This document shows positions 1-11,352 of a stretch of 64,000 bases of DNA, piece by piece. The stretch is taken from contig JAVMKO010000001.1 in NCBI GenBank assembly GCA_032164245.1, positions 250,675,644 to 250,739,643 on the forward strand, read 5' to 3'. This DNA comes from Sternotherus odoratus (lineage: Eukaryota; Chordata; Testudines; Kinosternidae). Under the pieces are notes generated by a model. That model was not told the origin of the DNA. It ran no database searches and worked only from the letters and a program-made list of their open reading frames with translations. Within the stretch, counting starts at the first letter, position 1. Each line of letters opens with the position of its first letter. Made by a program: the position numbers and the translations under genes.

Positions 1-80
1 GTGTCTGGAGGCTAAGGCAATACAAACAATCAATTACCACAAGTATTTCTAAAAAGTGGTTAGTGATTTTTGTTGCCATT

Positions 81-151
81 GGGTGCCCAATATGAGAACC
101 CCTAATGGCCTGATTTTCAGAAAGTGCTGAGCACCTCCATGTGAAATCAGG
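81..151. repeat. Short palindromic repeat fragment
   Basis: The arms cctgattttcag and tgtgaaatcagg are near-perfect reverse complements around a short centre containing gctgagcacc. This resembles the small palindromic miniature elements seen elsewhere in the window. No target duplication is visible and no coding potential is seen. The rest of bases 1-332 holds nothing I can identify. Confidence 0.4.
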
Positions 152-332
152 TTTCTTGCAGGCATCAAGAATTCAGAATCGACATATTCAGAGAGTTTGA
201 AAATCTTGGTCAATCAGAATAATAAGAAAAAGATGCCTAATGCCTAGTGACATTAGGAGCGGCCAGAAGTCTCCAACTAATTCTTTTCGATGGAGAATTG
301 GGTTTTCAGCTAAACGGAAGATTTCTCTGAAT

Positions 333-388
333 GTAAAAAGAACAGGAGTACTTGTGACACCTTAGGGACTAACCAATTTATTTAAGCG
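333..388 (-). repeat. Retroelement 3'-tail fragment, left inverted copy
   Basis: On the minus strand this reads as a tail containing 'gttagtccctaag' and 'caagtactcctgttc'. The same tail appears on the plus strand at 682-752, so the two form an inverted pair around the palindromic element at 389-681. The tail type also occurs at 4275-4341 and 11682-11752. I know it as a very common turtle interspersed repeat. Its class is not certain; a Penelope-like origin is an inference. Confidence 0.6.
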
Positions 389-681
389 TAAGGGCCGGTC
401 TTCACTCGCGCGGCACGGGATCGATCTTCTGGCGATCGATTTCTCACGTCTGATGAGGACGCGAGAAATCGATCGCTCGCGGCTCCCCCGTCGACTACGT
501 AACTCCAGCTTGCCGGGAGGCGCAAGCTGGAGTCGATGGGGGAGCGCGCCGCCAACTGCCGCCGCCGTGGGGACGAGAGGTAAGTCAGCGGCAGATACGC
601 AAACTTCAGCTACGTGATTCACGTATCTGCGTATCTGCAGTCGATCCTCTCCCTCCCCCCCATAGTGGAGACAAGCCCTTA
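389..681 (+). mobile_element. GC-rich multi-hairpin miniature element, copy 1
   Basis: The ends taagggccggtcttcact and agtggagacaagccctta are imperfect inverted repeats. Inside are three separate hairpins: cgatcgatttctc with gagaaatcgatcg, actccagcttgcc with ggcgcaagctggagt, and a palindrome around gatacgcaaacttcagctac. It is much richer in GC and CpG than its surroundings. Two more copies lie at 34604-34896 (same orientation) and 60379-60656 (opposite). The TTA/TAA at the ends suggests a PIF/Harbinger-type non-autonomous element, but I see no clean target duplication. It has no transposase gene. Confidence 0.65.
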
Positions 682-752
682 GTCTCTAAGATGCCACAAG
701 TACTCCTGTTCTTTTTGCAGATACAGACTAACACAGCTGCTACTCTGAAACC
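682..752 (+). repeat. Retroelement 3'-tail fragment, right inverted copy
   Basis: It reads gtctctaagatgccacaag, then an actcctgttctttttgc block, then atacagactaacacagctgc and ends near ctgaaacc. It mirrors the minus-strand copy at 333-388. The two arms differ at several positions, so the inverted arrangement is not recent. Confidence 0.6.
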
Positions 753-2812
753 TTCTCTGAATGTGTCTCCTTTCCTCAAAAATTGACAGTTTTTAGTGAG
801 ATGACCAACATCCCAAGGCCCTTTGTTTGAAAATTGTCAACTTTTAGTTAGAAAACCCAAAACCAGAAAACCAAACCCATTTGGCCACATTTTTAGTTTT
901 TTGACAAAAAGTCACATTTTCCATAGGGAAAAGACTCGATGTTTTGCAACTAGCTCTAGTTAAAATGCATTTGACCATATCATGAAATGTCTCCCACTAT
1001 AATAAATGTCTCCTACTATAATAAAATGCAATCTAATCCCATCTTGGGAAGGCAACCAAGTGGCAACCTCTTAATAAACAAACTGCAGTAGCTCTGGAAT
1101 GTTAGCAGAAATGCCTGAGCTCATAGGTGAAGTATCTTTAACAATAAACACTTTCATACCTGCCAAGTCTACTGGTTTTCCCCATAGACTGCTGCTTTGG
1201 GGTCCTGTGTATATGGACACAGAACCTATCTAGTGCTTTTCTGACCGTGGACTCCAAGTTTTATGTGGGCGGATTTCACATTAAACCACTGTGTTGTTTG
1301 GGTATGCTAACGGTGATCTTCAAAATGAAAACGAAATGTATCTGCCCCTTTTTGCTGCTTTCAGGTGTTTAAAGAGAATTTGACAGGCTTGTTGAGCAGT
1401 TTCTTTTAGAAAGGACCATTTTCTTCTGCTTTTCTATTTTCGAAATATAAATATCAAGATGTTTTCACTGACAGTCTGGAGAAGAAATTTTCCCAGCCCT
1501 CAATTGAAGGCTGGTGTGCTTGGCTACTGCGGCTAGTTAAGTATTAACAGGGGGTTTGTTAGGTGAAGTGCTGACACCAGGCTGTTTGCTCTCCTGCCAG
1601 CTGTCAGCCAGGCTCTTGCCCTGAATAACATCTTTACAAAGAGAACTTTTCCCTCTTGAGCTAAATCACTGTTAACACCCCACTCACTGCTCCAATATAC
1701 AAAGTTGGATCCTTAGCCCTACTGTTTCTCCTTTGCACTGTTCAAGTGGCTAAGCTGGTCTGTCTTCCCCTTCACATAGCTGAATGCCAGAACTGGTTTT
1801 ATAGCTTTGCCATATGTAGTGGCACAACAGGACTCCTTGTTGTGCAACTGAAGTGGGGGGGGGAGGGGGAACCAGAATTAGCTCAAAACAAAGGTGGATC
1901 AAAGCCATAAACGTCAAATGTAGATCCAGATCCAAACCTTCCCAAAGTTCAGGGGGATTTGGATCAAGACAGAAGCAGGGCCCAAAAGCAAAGTCCTTCA
2001 CTAGAGCAGAACTTCCTCAAAGTTTGGGGATGGTTGGATTTGTGGTTTTGATTCAGTTCTGTCTCTATCTTAATAATGACTTTCGGTTTGACTCCTTTCA
2101 TAATTCAGGGGAAGCTAAATCCAGATACCTCACCCTCTCTGGCAAGACATAATTACAAGCAAATATTTCACCGGATTGATATTTTTATTTGTTTAACCTC
2201 CATCATTCTCAAGTAGATTTCCCATTTTAATCGCTCTCAGATTGGAAACATCCATTAAGGAAGCATCTCAGGGGCTATATTGAGATTGATCAGGTTGCTG
2301 TCTGGAACTTTGATCAAACTGTTGTTTTTGTTTTGTTTTTTTGTGGCGGGGAGGGGAGACAGAGCTGGGGAAGGGGCTAGAAGAAGAAGCTAGAGTTCCA
2401 AATATTGCATTTCCAATGTACAAACTTAAGGGGATCTTCTGAGCTCCCCGGAACACAGTGGTTGAACATGGATTGACATTTCTGCACTTCCTTTTGACAT
2501 TGCTGAGGTTGATTAAATGATAATTAGGCTAGAAGTTCTGCTAACTGACACTGCTTCCCCACACTCCTTTACCGCCTCCAGATTTGTCATCCCAGAATAG
2601 AGTGGATGGGAGCAGTATTGGAAATGCACACAGTTTTGGACCAGTTAAATTTAGGAGCACAGGCTAAAGATTTATGGTTAAATTGATACTAATCACAATC
2701 CCAGAATAATTTTTGAGGTAGGAGGTGTTAAAGGAAGTTGGCAGAAAAGCACTTTATTGGTGCATGCTAGGTAACACAGGTTTGTTCTCTAGCCTGCACC
2801 TAGGGCATGTGG
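753..2812. other. Non-coding stretch without identified genes
   Basis: Stops in all frames and no recognisable protein motif. It holds a short tandem duplication (985-1024) and a G-run near 1855-1866. Around 1885-2070 the motif 'ccttcccaaagttca' and its near copy 'cttcctcaaagtttg' hint at an old palindromic repeat that I cannot name. Confidence 0.5.
985..1024. repeat. 19-bp tandem duplication
   Basis: Two copies of a 19-bp unit, aaatgtctcccactataat and aaatgtctcctactataat, follow each other with one difference. It is probably replication slippage in AT-rich DNA. Confidence 0.85.
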
Positions 2813-3610
2813 TGTGACAAAGTGGGAATTTTCTGCAATATTTCTATAAATTCTAGGTATGCCTCAGTTTCCCACTGTATGTTGCATTGCTATTGAGTGG
2901 GTGCAAAAGCGTTAACACTGCTCCTGGAACAGTACAGGAGACAGGAAGTGTGTGTGGGGGGGGGGGTGTAGGTGGGTGTGCATGCTATCATGCTGTCTGG
3001 GAGAAGAGAATGAATAGAGTCATTGAAGTCATTCAAGAACTGGCTCACGCTGAACCAATCAACAGGAGGTCCAGCAAGACAGAGAGATGCCTCAAGGACT
3101 GAACAATCAATACCTAACAGTAGGAAATGCAGCAGATGAAACTTGGGAACTGAGCTGGAGGGAGCCTGGACCAAGGAAGACAAAGGATGAGCAAGAGAGC
3201 CAGAGATGGAGTCCATAAGAGCTTGACTGGTCCACTGGAGCACTTATCTGATGAGGGTGGACTATGGCTTAATTTCTGCCTCTCTGGGCTAAGAACTTTC
3301 AGATTCATTATGCCAGGTTAATAATAAATGGTTACCTTGTTTTGAAAAGGCTGTGTGTGTCTCTGAATACTCACTGAGAGGAGTAGAATACAAGCTTCCT
3401 GCGGGAGTTTGGCTTGGCTGGATTCGCTGCAGGCAGCCAAAAAAAAAGAGACAGGGCCTGCTGGTACCAACAGCCAAGTTTGGGAGTGTTGGAGCCAATA
3501 GGCCTGCCTCTGTGGAAACATGTGGGTTTATGAATGAATCTAAAGAGGTCACTCCCAAGAGACTGATGATAGGTCGGGACATAGACCAGCACCTGTGACT
3601 CTGTGCAACA
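2813..3610 (+). mobile_element. LTR-like element, degenerate
   Basis: It starts with tgtgacaaagtggg and soon has tgcctcagtttccc, the start I know from abundant turtle LTR elements. An aataaa polyadenylation signal (taataaatgg) lies near 3320-3330, about two thirds in, as expected at the R/U5 side of an LTR. The downstream part has ggattcgctgcaggcagcc. The right edge near ctgtgcaaca is uncertain and no target duplication could be paired. No internal retroviral gene is attached, so it is a solo or truncated copy. Simple G and GT tracts near 2950-2980 are internal. Confidence 0.5.
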
Positions 3611-4274
3611 TGGATGTTACCCACCCATAATATAAAAAGAAAATTGCAGTTTTCAGTGATTGATCTTTCTCTTTAAAAGGGTGGCTGTGGAGATCATAGT
3701 GGTGACTCCATGTCATGCATTTTCCAGGGTTACTCCAGTTTTAAACTGCATGATGTCTTTACATTTCCTTTTATTTGGTGAAGAAACTATAAACTTCTCC
3801 TGGGCACCAACAATGCACCTGCCCAAAGTGAGTCCATATGGGTCCTCCCTGACATTTTTACAGCCTATACAATTCAGCTTCATGATCAAAGACAGCCTTT
3901 TGTGGTAACAGTCTTGACTTTTTATGACTAATGAACTGCAGGGATTTTTTCTGGTAGAATAGCACTGCTGGAATTTGGTTTTCACTGGAATAATACTCTT
4001 TCTGTAATCCCTGTTCTAAGGAATAAGCTTTAGCTTTACATCAGTTGGTGGCAAGAATAAGAGTTTGTTGCTTTGAAAACAGCAAGCTGAGTATGTCCCC
4101 AAATGAATAAAGTTTCCTTTTCTTGAATTGTCTTCAGTGAATGTTTTCTTAAGTGAGGATGTTGGTGGGTTCATTTAGCTGTGGTAACTCTATGAAATCT
4201 GTTGCATGTTTAGAACATTTACATGTGGTGATTTTTTCCCCAGTCGATCAGCTACTCCATAGAGATTGGTTTCC
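3611..4274. other. Non-coding stretch without identified features
   Basis: No recognisable repeat end, domain or RNA gene. Reading frames are short and show no family motif. Confidence 0.5.
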
Positions 4275-4341
4275 GAGTAGTAGCCGTGTCAGTCTGTATC
4301 AGCAAAAACATGCCACAAGCACTCCTCGTTGTTTTTGCATA
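4275..4341. repeat. Inverted pair of retroelement tail fragments
   Basis: Minus-orientation tail (tagccgtgtcagtctgtatc, agcaaaaac) is joined directly to a plus-orientation tail (tgccacaagcactcctcg, ttgtttttgc). The join removes the sequence that normally links the two, giving a small head-to-head palindrome. The same arrangement is seen at 333-752 and, in a related tail, at 53457-53660. Confidence 0.6.
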
Positions 4342-4774
4342 TAAGGACCATTGCCTATTCCATAATTAGGGAGAAGGTCGTTTTAGCTTATGATGCCGGT
4401 CAGCGAGAATTACAGGCGCCTGTGAGCAACATCCGAGATGGAAGGCAAGTCTTATGGGTCAGCCGAGAGGACTTAGGCTTTGTCAGCACTGACCCTTAAG
4501 ATGCAAGGATGGATAATGAAAATGGTCTATCCTCCAGGACATTATTGTCTGCAAGTACTGGCAGCTCCAGATGCATCTGTGGCTGGCCCTGTTCCATATA
4601 ACTGTACAACATCTCTACTGCCCTACACTGAAGGTTTACTCTGACCAGATTTAGGCATTGCACATGCTACACTTACCAACACATTAAATTGTCTTTCACA
4701 GTAGAGCGGCTGGATTTCATTAAAATGAATCTACTGTTTCCATGGCAGAACAAAATGTCCAAGTATGTGACTAG
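4342..4774. other. Unidentified sequence before CR1
   Basis: No match to any repeat I recognise. Several CpG sites occur near 4390-4480, unusual for the surroundings. No open frame with family motifs. Confidence 0.4.
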
Positions 4775-4776
4775 TT

Positions 4777-5700
4777 ATGGGAAGAGAGGAGATAACATGG
4801 CTGGACTTTTGGAGTACTAGCATCCACTCCATCATGAAGAACTCAGAGTGGAGACTGCTGGGTGAGGAAAGTGGTCAGTTGAAGCATGTGGCTACAAGAA
4901 CCATGCAGAGGAAAAGACCAGCTAATGAAAAAGAAATAGAGTTCAGGAACAGGTTTACTGAGTTGGAAAATGAAGGCAGTAACTGAAGGGGGGAGGGCAA
5001 GGAAGAAGAGAAGAGCAGATAGTCCTATAAGAAGAGGGGGGAAATTCCATGGAGAGAGCCAGCATTCAGAGCCCCAGGAGGCTACAGGGTGACTCACAAA
5101 AGACTGCAAGGGAGAATAAAAGACAAGAGGACTTGCAGCCAGAAAGAACAGGAGGCAGGCTGGAGAATCACACCATCCCCAGGAAGAGGCAGGTCCGCGT
5201 GATTGGTGACTCCCTACTAAGAATAAATGGACAGGCCTATCATCAGAGCTCATCTAAGGAACAGACGGGTGTGCTGTCTGCCAGGAGCTAAGATACAGGA
5301 TGTGGACCTGAGGCTGAGGAGAATCCTAATGGGAGCAGGAAAGAATCCACTGATTGTCCTTCACATGGGAACAAATGATACAACTAGAGACTCACTGGAA
5401 CATATCAAGGTACAGTATGCCAGGCTGGGGAAGAAGCTTAAGGAAATGGAGGCTCAGGTGATCTTCAGCGGGACTTTGCCTGTCTCTAGCGGAGGAAAAT
5501 GAAGGCAAGACAAGATTATGATGACCAACAGATGGCTCAGGCTGTAGTGATATAAGGAGGGCTTTGGGATGTGTAGCCACTGGGAGGCATTCATGGACAG
5601 AGGACTGTTCTCATGGGATGGACTTCATCTGAGTAGGGAGGGAAATAGATATCTGGGATGGGGGTAGGCACAACTGATTAAAAGAGCTTTAAACTAGGAA
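4777..5700 (+). pseudogene. CR1 ORF1 remnant with SGNH/GDSL esterase domain
   Basis: The first frame (from ATG 4777) gives an acidic stretch with RKRPANEKEIEFRNRFTELE, typical of the CR1 ORF1 N-terminal region. The esterase domain follows in pieces: GDSLLR with the nucleophile Ser codon at 5211, HMGTNDT (block III Gly/Asn) near 5365-5390, FSGTLPVS near 5462, and WDGLHLS with the catalytic-type His at 5626-5628. In CR1 elements this protein is thought to bind RNA or membranes and carry esterase activity. Here it is split over at least three frames, with shifts near 5250 and after 5500, so no working product is expected. Confidence 0.85.
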
Positions 5701-5929
5701 CCTGGGTTAAATGGTTGAGAGATGTTCATGTAATCTCCTTGCCTGATTCTAATGTTGCGTAGGAGTAAAATCAAGTGAGAAAGGACACAGCAGTGGAGAA
5801 TGGAACAGCAGGGGGTAGGAGAATGGACATTAAGAGGAAAAATAGTGCTGATACCAATGAAGCTGACAGTCAGGTAGGTGAAACTGGCAGTGGAATGACT
5901 GTATCCAGTTGGGTGAGGAATGTGGCCGA

Positions 5930-8450
5930 AACCAAGCAGAAACAGCTAAGATGTTTGTACACCAATGCTAGAAGCCTGAGTAACAACATGGAGCAACTAC
6001 TGGTGCAGGAAGAGAAACTTGTTATTATACAGATAGCAGAAACATGGTGGAATAGTGTTATGACAGGAGTACAGTACAGGTATTGAAGAGTATTTGCTGT
6101 TGAGGAAAGACAGAAATAAAGGCAAAGGTGGTTGAGTAGCATTCTATATTAAAGATGAAGTAGACTGTAAAGAAATTAAAAGTGATCGAATGGATTAAAC
6201 AGAGTCTTCCTGAGTCAAAATCACTTTGGGAAAGAAATCTACTAGAGGTTCCCTGATATAGTGGTGGGGGCGTCCTGCAGATACAGATCCAATTTGGATG
6301 TGGATAGAGAGCTCTTTAATGTTTTAATGAAATAAACACTACTGAGAAGTGTGTGATTATGGGAGACTTTAACTTCCCAGATACAGGTTGGAGGACAAGT
6401 GCTACTAATGATAGTGAGGCCCAGATTTTCCTGGATGGGATAGCTGACAGATTCCTTCATCAAGTAGTTGCTGAACCAACAAGAGGTGATGCAATTGTAG
6501 ATTTGGGACCTCATGGAAGAACAGGTCGTAGGGGACAACCTTGGTTTGAGTGATCATGAGCTAAGTCAGTTTAAACTATAACAGAATAAACAAAAATAGA
6601 TCTGCAACTAGGGTCCTTGATTTCAAAAGGGAAAACTTTTTTAAAAAATAAGGGAATTAGTTAGGGAGGTGGACTGGACTGAAAAGCTCAATGATCTGAA
6701 CGTGAAGGAGGCTTGGAATTACTTTACGTCAAAGTTGCAGAAGCTATCAGAAGCCTGCATCCAAGCAAGGGGGGAAAAAATTGTAGGGAAGGGTTGCAGA
6801 TCAAGCTGGATGAGCTAGCATCTCAAACAGGTAATTAGGAGAAAGCAGAAAGCTAACAAAGAATGGAAGATGGGAGGGATCAGCAAGGAAAACTACCTCT
6901 TGGAGGTCAAAAAGCATAGGGATAAGGTGAGAATTGCCTAAAGCGAAGCAGAGTTGGACCTTGCAAAGGAAATTAAAAGCAAAAGCAAAAGGTTCTATTG
7001 CCATATACATAAGAAGAAAGCTAGGAAAGAAGTGGAACTGCTAAACACTGAGGATGGGGTGGAAATTAAAGATAATCTAGGCATGGCCCAATGCCTTAAC
7101 AAATACTTTGCCTCCATTTTTATGAAGGCTAATGAAGAATTTAGGTGTAGTGACAGGGTGGCTAATGGGAACATGATATGGAAGTAGAAATTACAACATC
7201 CAAGATGAAAGTCAAACTCAAACAACTTAATTGGACTAAATCGGGGGTCCTGGGTAATCTCCATCTAAGAATATCAAAGGAACGGGTACATAAAATTCCA
7301 AGATCAACAGCAAGGATTTTTAATTAATCTAAAACTAAGTCATGCCCTGTGACTGAAGAATTGCTAATATAGTTCCTATTTTTAAGAAAGGGGAAAAAAG
7401 TGACCTGAGAAACTTCAGGCCTGTTAGTTTGGCCTCAATTGTATGCAATGTCTCGCAACAAATTTTGAAAGAGAAAGTAGTTAAGGACAGATAGGTAAAC
7501 GGTAATGGTTATAAAATACAACCTGGTTTTACAAAAAATAGAGCATGCCAGACCAACCTGATCTTCTTTGAGAAGATAACTGACTCTTTAGACAAAGGAA
7601 ATGCAGTAGATCTAATCTACTGGATGTCAGTAAGGCAGTTGATACAGTTCCACATGGGAAATTATTAGTGAAATTGGAGAAGAAGGGGATTAAGATGAGA
7701 ATTGAACCGGTTAAAGGGGAGACTACAATGGGTCATACTGAAAGGTGGACTGTCAGACTGGAGGGAGGTTTGTAATGAAGGTACTCAGGGACTGGTCTTG
7801 GGACCAATCTTGTTTAACATTTTTATTACTGACCTTGGCACAAAAAGTGGGCGCATGTGAATAAAATTTTCAGATGACACAAAGTTGGGAGGTATTGCCA
7901 GTATGGAGGAGGAAGATCTGGATGACCTTGAAAACTGAAGTAATAGAAAAATGAAACGAGCAAAGGGGAAGGTTCCACATTTAGAGACTAACGAGTTGGG
8001 TTTGGGTTTTTTTTTTTTTTTGCTATAAGCTGAGAATTTATCAGTTGTAAGAAACAGAGAAGAAAGACCTAGGTGTATCTGATTGATCATAAGATGACTA
8101 GGAGCTGCCAGTGCAATGTGGCCATGAAAAATGTGGTCTTAGGAGGCATCAGGCAAGCTATTTCCAGCAGAGACAGGGAAGTATTAATATTATTATACAA
8201 GGCATCTGAAATACTGTGTGCAATTCTGGTCTCTCCTGTTGAAGAAAGATGAATTCAAACTGGAACAGGTGCTGAGAAGGGCTACTAAGATGATCCAAGG
8301 AATGGAAACCCCATGAGAGGAGACTCAAAGAGCTTGGCTTGTTTAGCTTAACCAAAAGAAGACTGAGGAGAGAGATGATTTCTCTCTATGAATACATCAA
8401 AGGGATAAATATAAGGGAAAGAAAAAAAGTTATTTCAATTAAGCGCCAAT
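5930..8450 (+). pseudogene. CR1 ORF2 remnant: APE endonuclease and reverse transcriptase
   Basis: The APE-type endonuclease begins with LRCLYTNARSL (about 5946), then AETWW with its catalytic Glu at 6039-6041, GDFNFPDTGW at about 6362, and LSDHE with the catalytic His at 6555-6557. The reverse transcriptase part has FRPVSLAS (about 7415), GLVLGPILFNIFITDL (about 7790) and KFSDDTKLGG, whose F-S-D-D (7867-7878) is the metal-binding active-site box, usually F-A-D-D in CR1. The C-terminal part has [14 protein letters not shown] (about 8333). These enzymes nick target DNA and copy the element's RNA. Stops and frameshifts throughout show long neutral decay. Confidence 0.88.
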
Positions 8451-9072
8451 GTGGACACAAGAACACGTGGAGATAAACTGGCCATCAACAAATTTAGTCT
8501 TGAAATTAGGTGAAGGTTTCTGGCTATCAGAGAAGTGAATTTCTGGAACAGCCTTTCAAGGGAAGCAGGGGGGACAAAAAAAAACTGGCTTCAAGACTGA
8601 ACTTGATATGTTTATAGAGGGAATGGTATGATAAAACTGCCTACAAGGGCATGAAGCTGATCTGTGATTACTAAAGAAAATATCTTCAATGTTCCAGTGA
8701 TGGGACTTTAGATGGAGAGGGTCCTGGGTTATTACAGAGAATTTGTTCTTAGGTGTCTGGTTGGTGGGTCTTTCTGATGTGCACAGAATCTAACTGATCA
8801 TCATATTTGGGGTTGGGAAGGAATTTTCCCCTGGTCATATTGGCAGAGACCCTGGGTGGTTTTGCTTTCCTCTACAACATGGGGCATGGGTCACTTGCAG
8901 GTTTAAGCTAGTGTAAATGGAGGATTCTCTGTAACTTGAAGTCTAAATCATGATTTGAGGACTTCAGTAATTCAGCCAGAGGTTATGGGATCTATTATAG
9001 GAGTGGGTGGGTGAGTTCTGTGCTGCAGGAAAGCAGACATGATGGTCCCTTCTGGCCTTAAAATCTATGAGC

Positions 9073-9849
9073 CAATGTTATCCAGGCTGAAAACAAACCA
9101 GCATTTTCTTATTTATTCAGAGCTAAAAGCTAAGCCTTTTACCCAGTCCTTTCCCAAGCAAACTCCCGTCAACAGTACTAGGTTATCTTCTGTATTTCCT
9201 GCTGAATGACAGTTCCAAAATACTGGGGTCAGTTTTCTTTCTTGGTCTCTTTTTCTCTCTCTGACATACAGAAAAAAAGGCAGCACAAGCTCTCCAGGGA
9301 TGACACTGTAAGGTCCACACTCCGTTTTTATTTCTGGTCTTAGACAGACGCCTCTGGAAATATTTAACATTGTTAATGTTTATGTAACTTTGAGAAAGTA
9401 AGCATCTGTGTCAAGCAAACACTGAATGGTGTGCGCCTGGCCAAAGAGAAACTGAATTAATAGTTATGGGAAATGCTTGTGGTATTCACCCAGCTCTTTT
9501 AGAAAACACAGAAAGAAAAAAACCACCCAGTAAACGAAGTTCTCTTGATGCATTTCTATTTTATTCTACATAGGTTCTTATGCCTGCTCCTCACTGAGCA
9601 CCTTCTAACAATGTGACTACACATCCGTCATGAGTGATTTGTTCTCTCATTCCCTCCCCAGGCATAGAAGCGTGCACGCAGTGAAGTGTTTGTTTTTGGT
9701 AGGGTTTTTTGGGGGTAGTTTACAATGTCTGCACATGGTGTTCTCTGTTTCTGTTAGAGAAGGCAAAGTTAAGGAAGTCCATCTTGCACTAGGAAGGAAG
9801 GAAGATCGGAGGTTTGTGATGGTCCTGAGTTCCTGGGGAAGTTCTGAGG
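9073..9849. other. Non-coding stretch without identified features
   Basis: I see no repeat ends, protein motifs or RNA genes. An 85-codon and a 92-codon open frame occur, without recognisable similarity. Confidence 0.5.
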
Positions 9850-9960
9850 GGGGATTTGATAGTAGCATTCAACTGTCTGAAGGGGAGTTCCAAAGAGGAT
9901 GGAGCTAGGCTGTTCTCAGTGGTGGGAGATGACAGAACAAGGAGCAATAGTCTCAATGGA
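9850..9960 (+). mobile_element. CR1 fragment (+), 5' part of a split copy
   Basis: The sequence gttccaaagaggatggagct and gtggtgggagatgacagaac is the CR1 ORF2 C-terminal coding region in plus orientation. The same region appears in minus orientation at about 10205-10320, giving an inverted repeat of about 110 bp. The plus copy stops abruptly where the minus CR1 tail starts at 9966, and its 3' end seems to resume at 11353. Confidence 0.75.
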
Positions 9961-9965
9961 ATATC

Positions 9966-11352
9966 CATAGAATCATAGAATATCAGGGTTGGAAGGGACC
10001 TCAGGAGGTCATCTAGTCCAGCCTCCTGATCAAAGCAGGATCAATCCCCAACTAAATCATCACAGCCAGGGATTTGTCAAGCCTGACCTTAAAAACCTCT
10101 AAGGAAGGAGATTCTACCACCTCCCTAGGTAACTCATTTCAGTGCTTCACCATCCTCCTAGTGAAAAAGTTTTTCCTACTATCCAACCTAAACCTCCCCC
10201 TCTGCTACTTGAGACCATTACTCCTTGTTCTGTCATCTGCTACCACTGAGAACAGTCTAGATCCATCCTCTTTGGAACCTTGTTTCAGGTAGTTGAAAGC
10301 AGCTATCAAATCCCCCCTCAGTCTTCTCTTCTGCAGACTAAACAATCCCAGTTCCCTCAGACTCTCCTCGTAAGTCACGTGCTCCAGCCCCCTAATCATT
10401 TTTGTTACCTCTGCTGTGCTCTCCAGTTTTTCCACATCCTTCTTGTAGTGTGGGGTCCAAAACAGGACAAAGTACTCCAGATGAGGCCTCACCAATGCCA
10501 AATAGAAGGGAATGATCACGTCCCTTGATCTGCTGGCAATGCCCCTACTTAAACAACCCAAAATGCAGCTAGCCTTCTTGGCAATGAGGGTACACTGTTG
10601 ACTCATATCCAGCTTCTCATTCACTGTAACCCCAGGTCCTTTTCTGAAGAAGTGCTGCCTAACCATTTGGTCCCTAGTCTGTAGCAGTGCATGGGATTCT
10701 TCCATCCTAAGTGAAGGACTATGCACTTGTCCTTGTTTAGCCTCATCAGATTTCTTTTGGCCCAGTCCTCTAATTTGTCTAGGTCCCTCTGTATCCTATC
10801 CCTACCCCCCAGCGTATCTACCACTCCTCCAAGTTTAGTAGCATCTGCAAGCTTGTTGAGGGTGCAGTCCACACCATCCTCCATATCATTAATGAAGATA
10901 TTGAACAAAACTGGCCCCGGGGCCAACCCTTGGGGCACGCCACTTGATACCGGCTACTAACTAGACATGGAGCCATCGATCACTACCCATTGAGCCCAAT
11001 GATCTAGCCAGCTTTCTATCCACCTTTTAGTCCATTCATCCAGCCCATACTTATTTAACTTGCTGGAAAGGGTACTGTGGGAGACCATATCGAAAGCTTT
11101 GCTAAAGTCAAGGAATAACACATTCACTGCTTTCCCTTCATCCACAGAGTCAGTTATCTCATCACAGAAGGCAATTAGGTTAATCAGGAATAACTTGCCC
11201 TTGATGAATCCATGATGACTGTTCCTGATCACTTTCCTCTCTTTTAAGTACTTCAAAATTGATTCCTTGAGGAACTGCTCCATGATTTTTCCAGGGACTG
11301 AGGTGAAGCTGACTGGCCTGTAGTTCCCCAGATCCTCCTTCTTCCCTTCTTC
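9966..11352 (-). mobile_element. CR1 LINE, 5'-truncated, minus strand
   Basis: The tail at the low-coordinate end reads, on the plus strand, tagaatcatagaatatcagg then ttggaagggacctcaggagg, the classic turtle CR1 3' end. Going up in coordinate come the ORF2 C-terminus, the RT palm and the RT fingers, ending near the N-Y-R-P-V-S-F motif at about 11310. The copy is better preserved than the CR1 at 4775-9072, so it is younger. It lies inside another CR1 fragment in opposite orientation. Confidence 0.9.
10205..11330 (-). pseudogene. CR1 ORF2 remnant (reverse transcriptase, C-terminal part)
   Basis: Three minus-strand frames cover this region. The first (10957-11283) has HHGFIKGK and FLDFSKAFDMVSH, the RT fingers/palm with the first catalytic Asp. 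The second (10621-10938) has GLAPGPVLFNIFINDM and LADATKLGG, where the F-A-D-D box has lost its second Asp. The third (10205-10726) has ASRSRDVIIPFYLALVRPHL and the C-terminal LFSLQKRRLRGDLIAAFNYL. Frameshifts separate them and the endonuclease is missing, so it is not functional. Confidence 0.88.

Larger units (their letters stand above)
4775..9072 (+). mobile_element. CR1 LINE, nearly full length, inactive
   Basis: About 4.3 kb in the order of an intact CR1: an SGNH-esterase ORF1, an endonuclease-reverse transcriptase ORF2, then a 3' untranslated tail ending in gatggtcccttctggcctta and aaatctatgag. This non-LTR retrotransposon copied itself by target-primed reverse transcription. Both ORFs have many stops and frameshifts, so the copy is dead. 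A T-run at 8007-8021 interrupts the RT region. The same tail type recurs in the truncated copy at 49370-49922. The left boundary is uncertain to about 50 bp and no target duplication was found. Confidence 0.9.
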
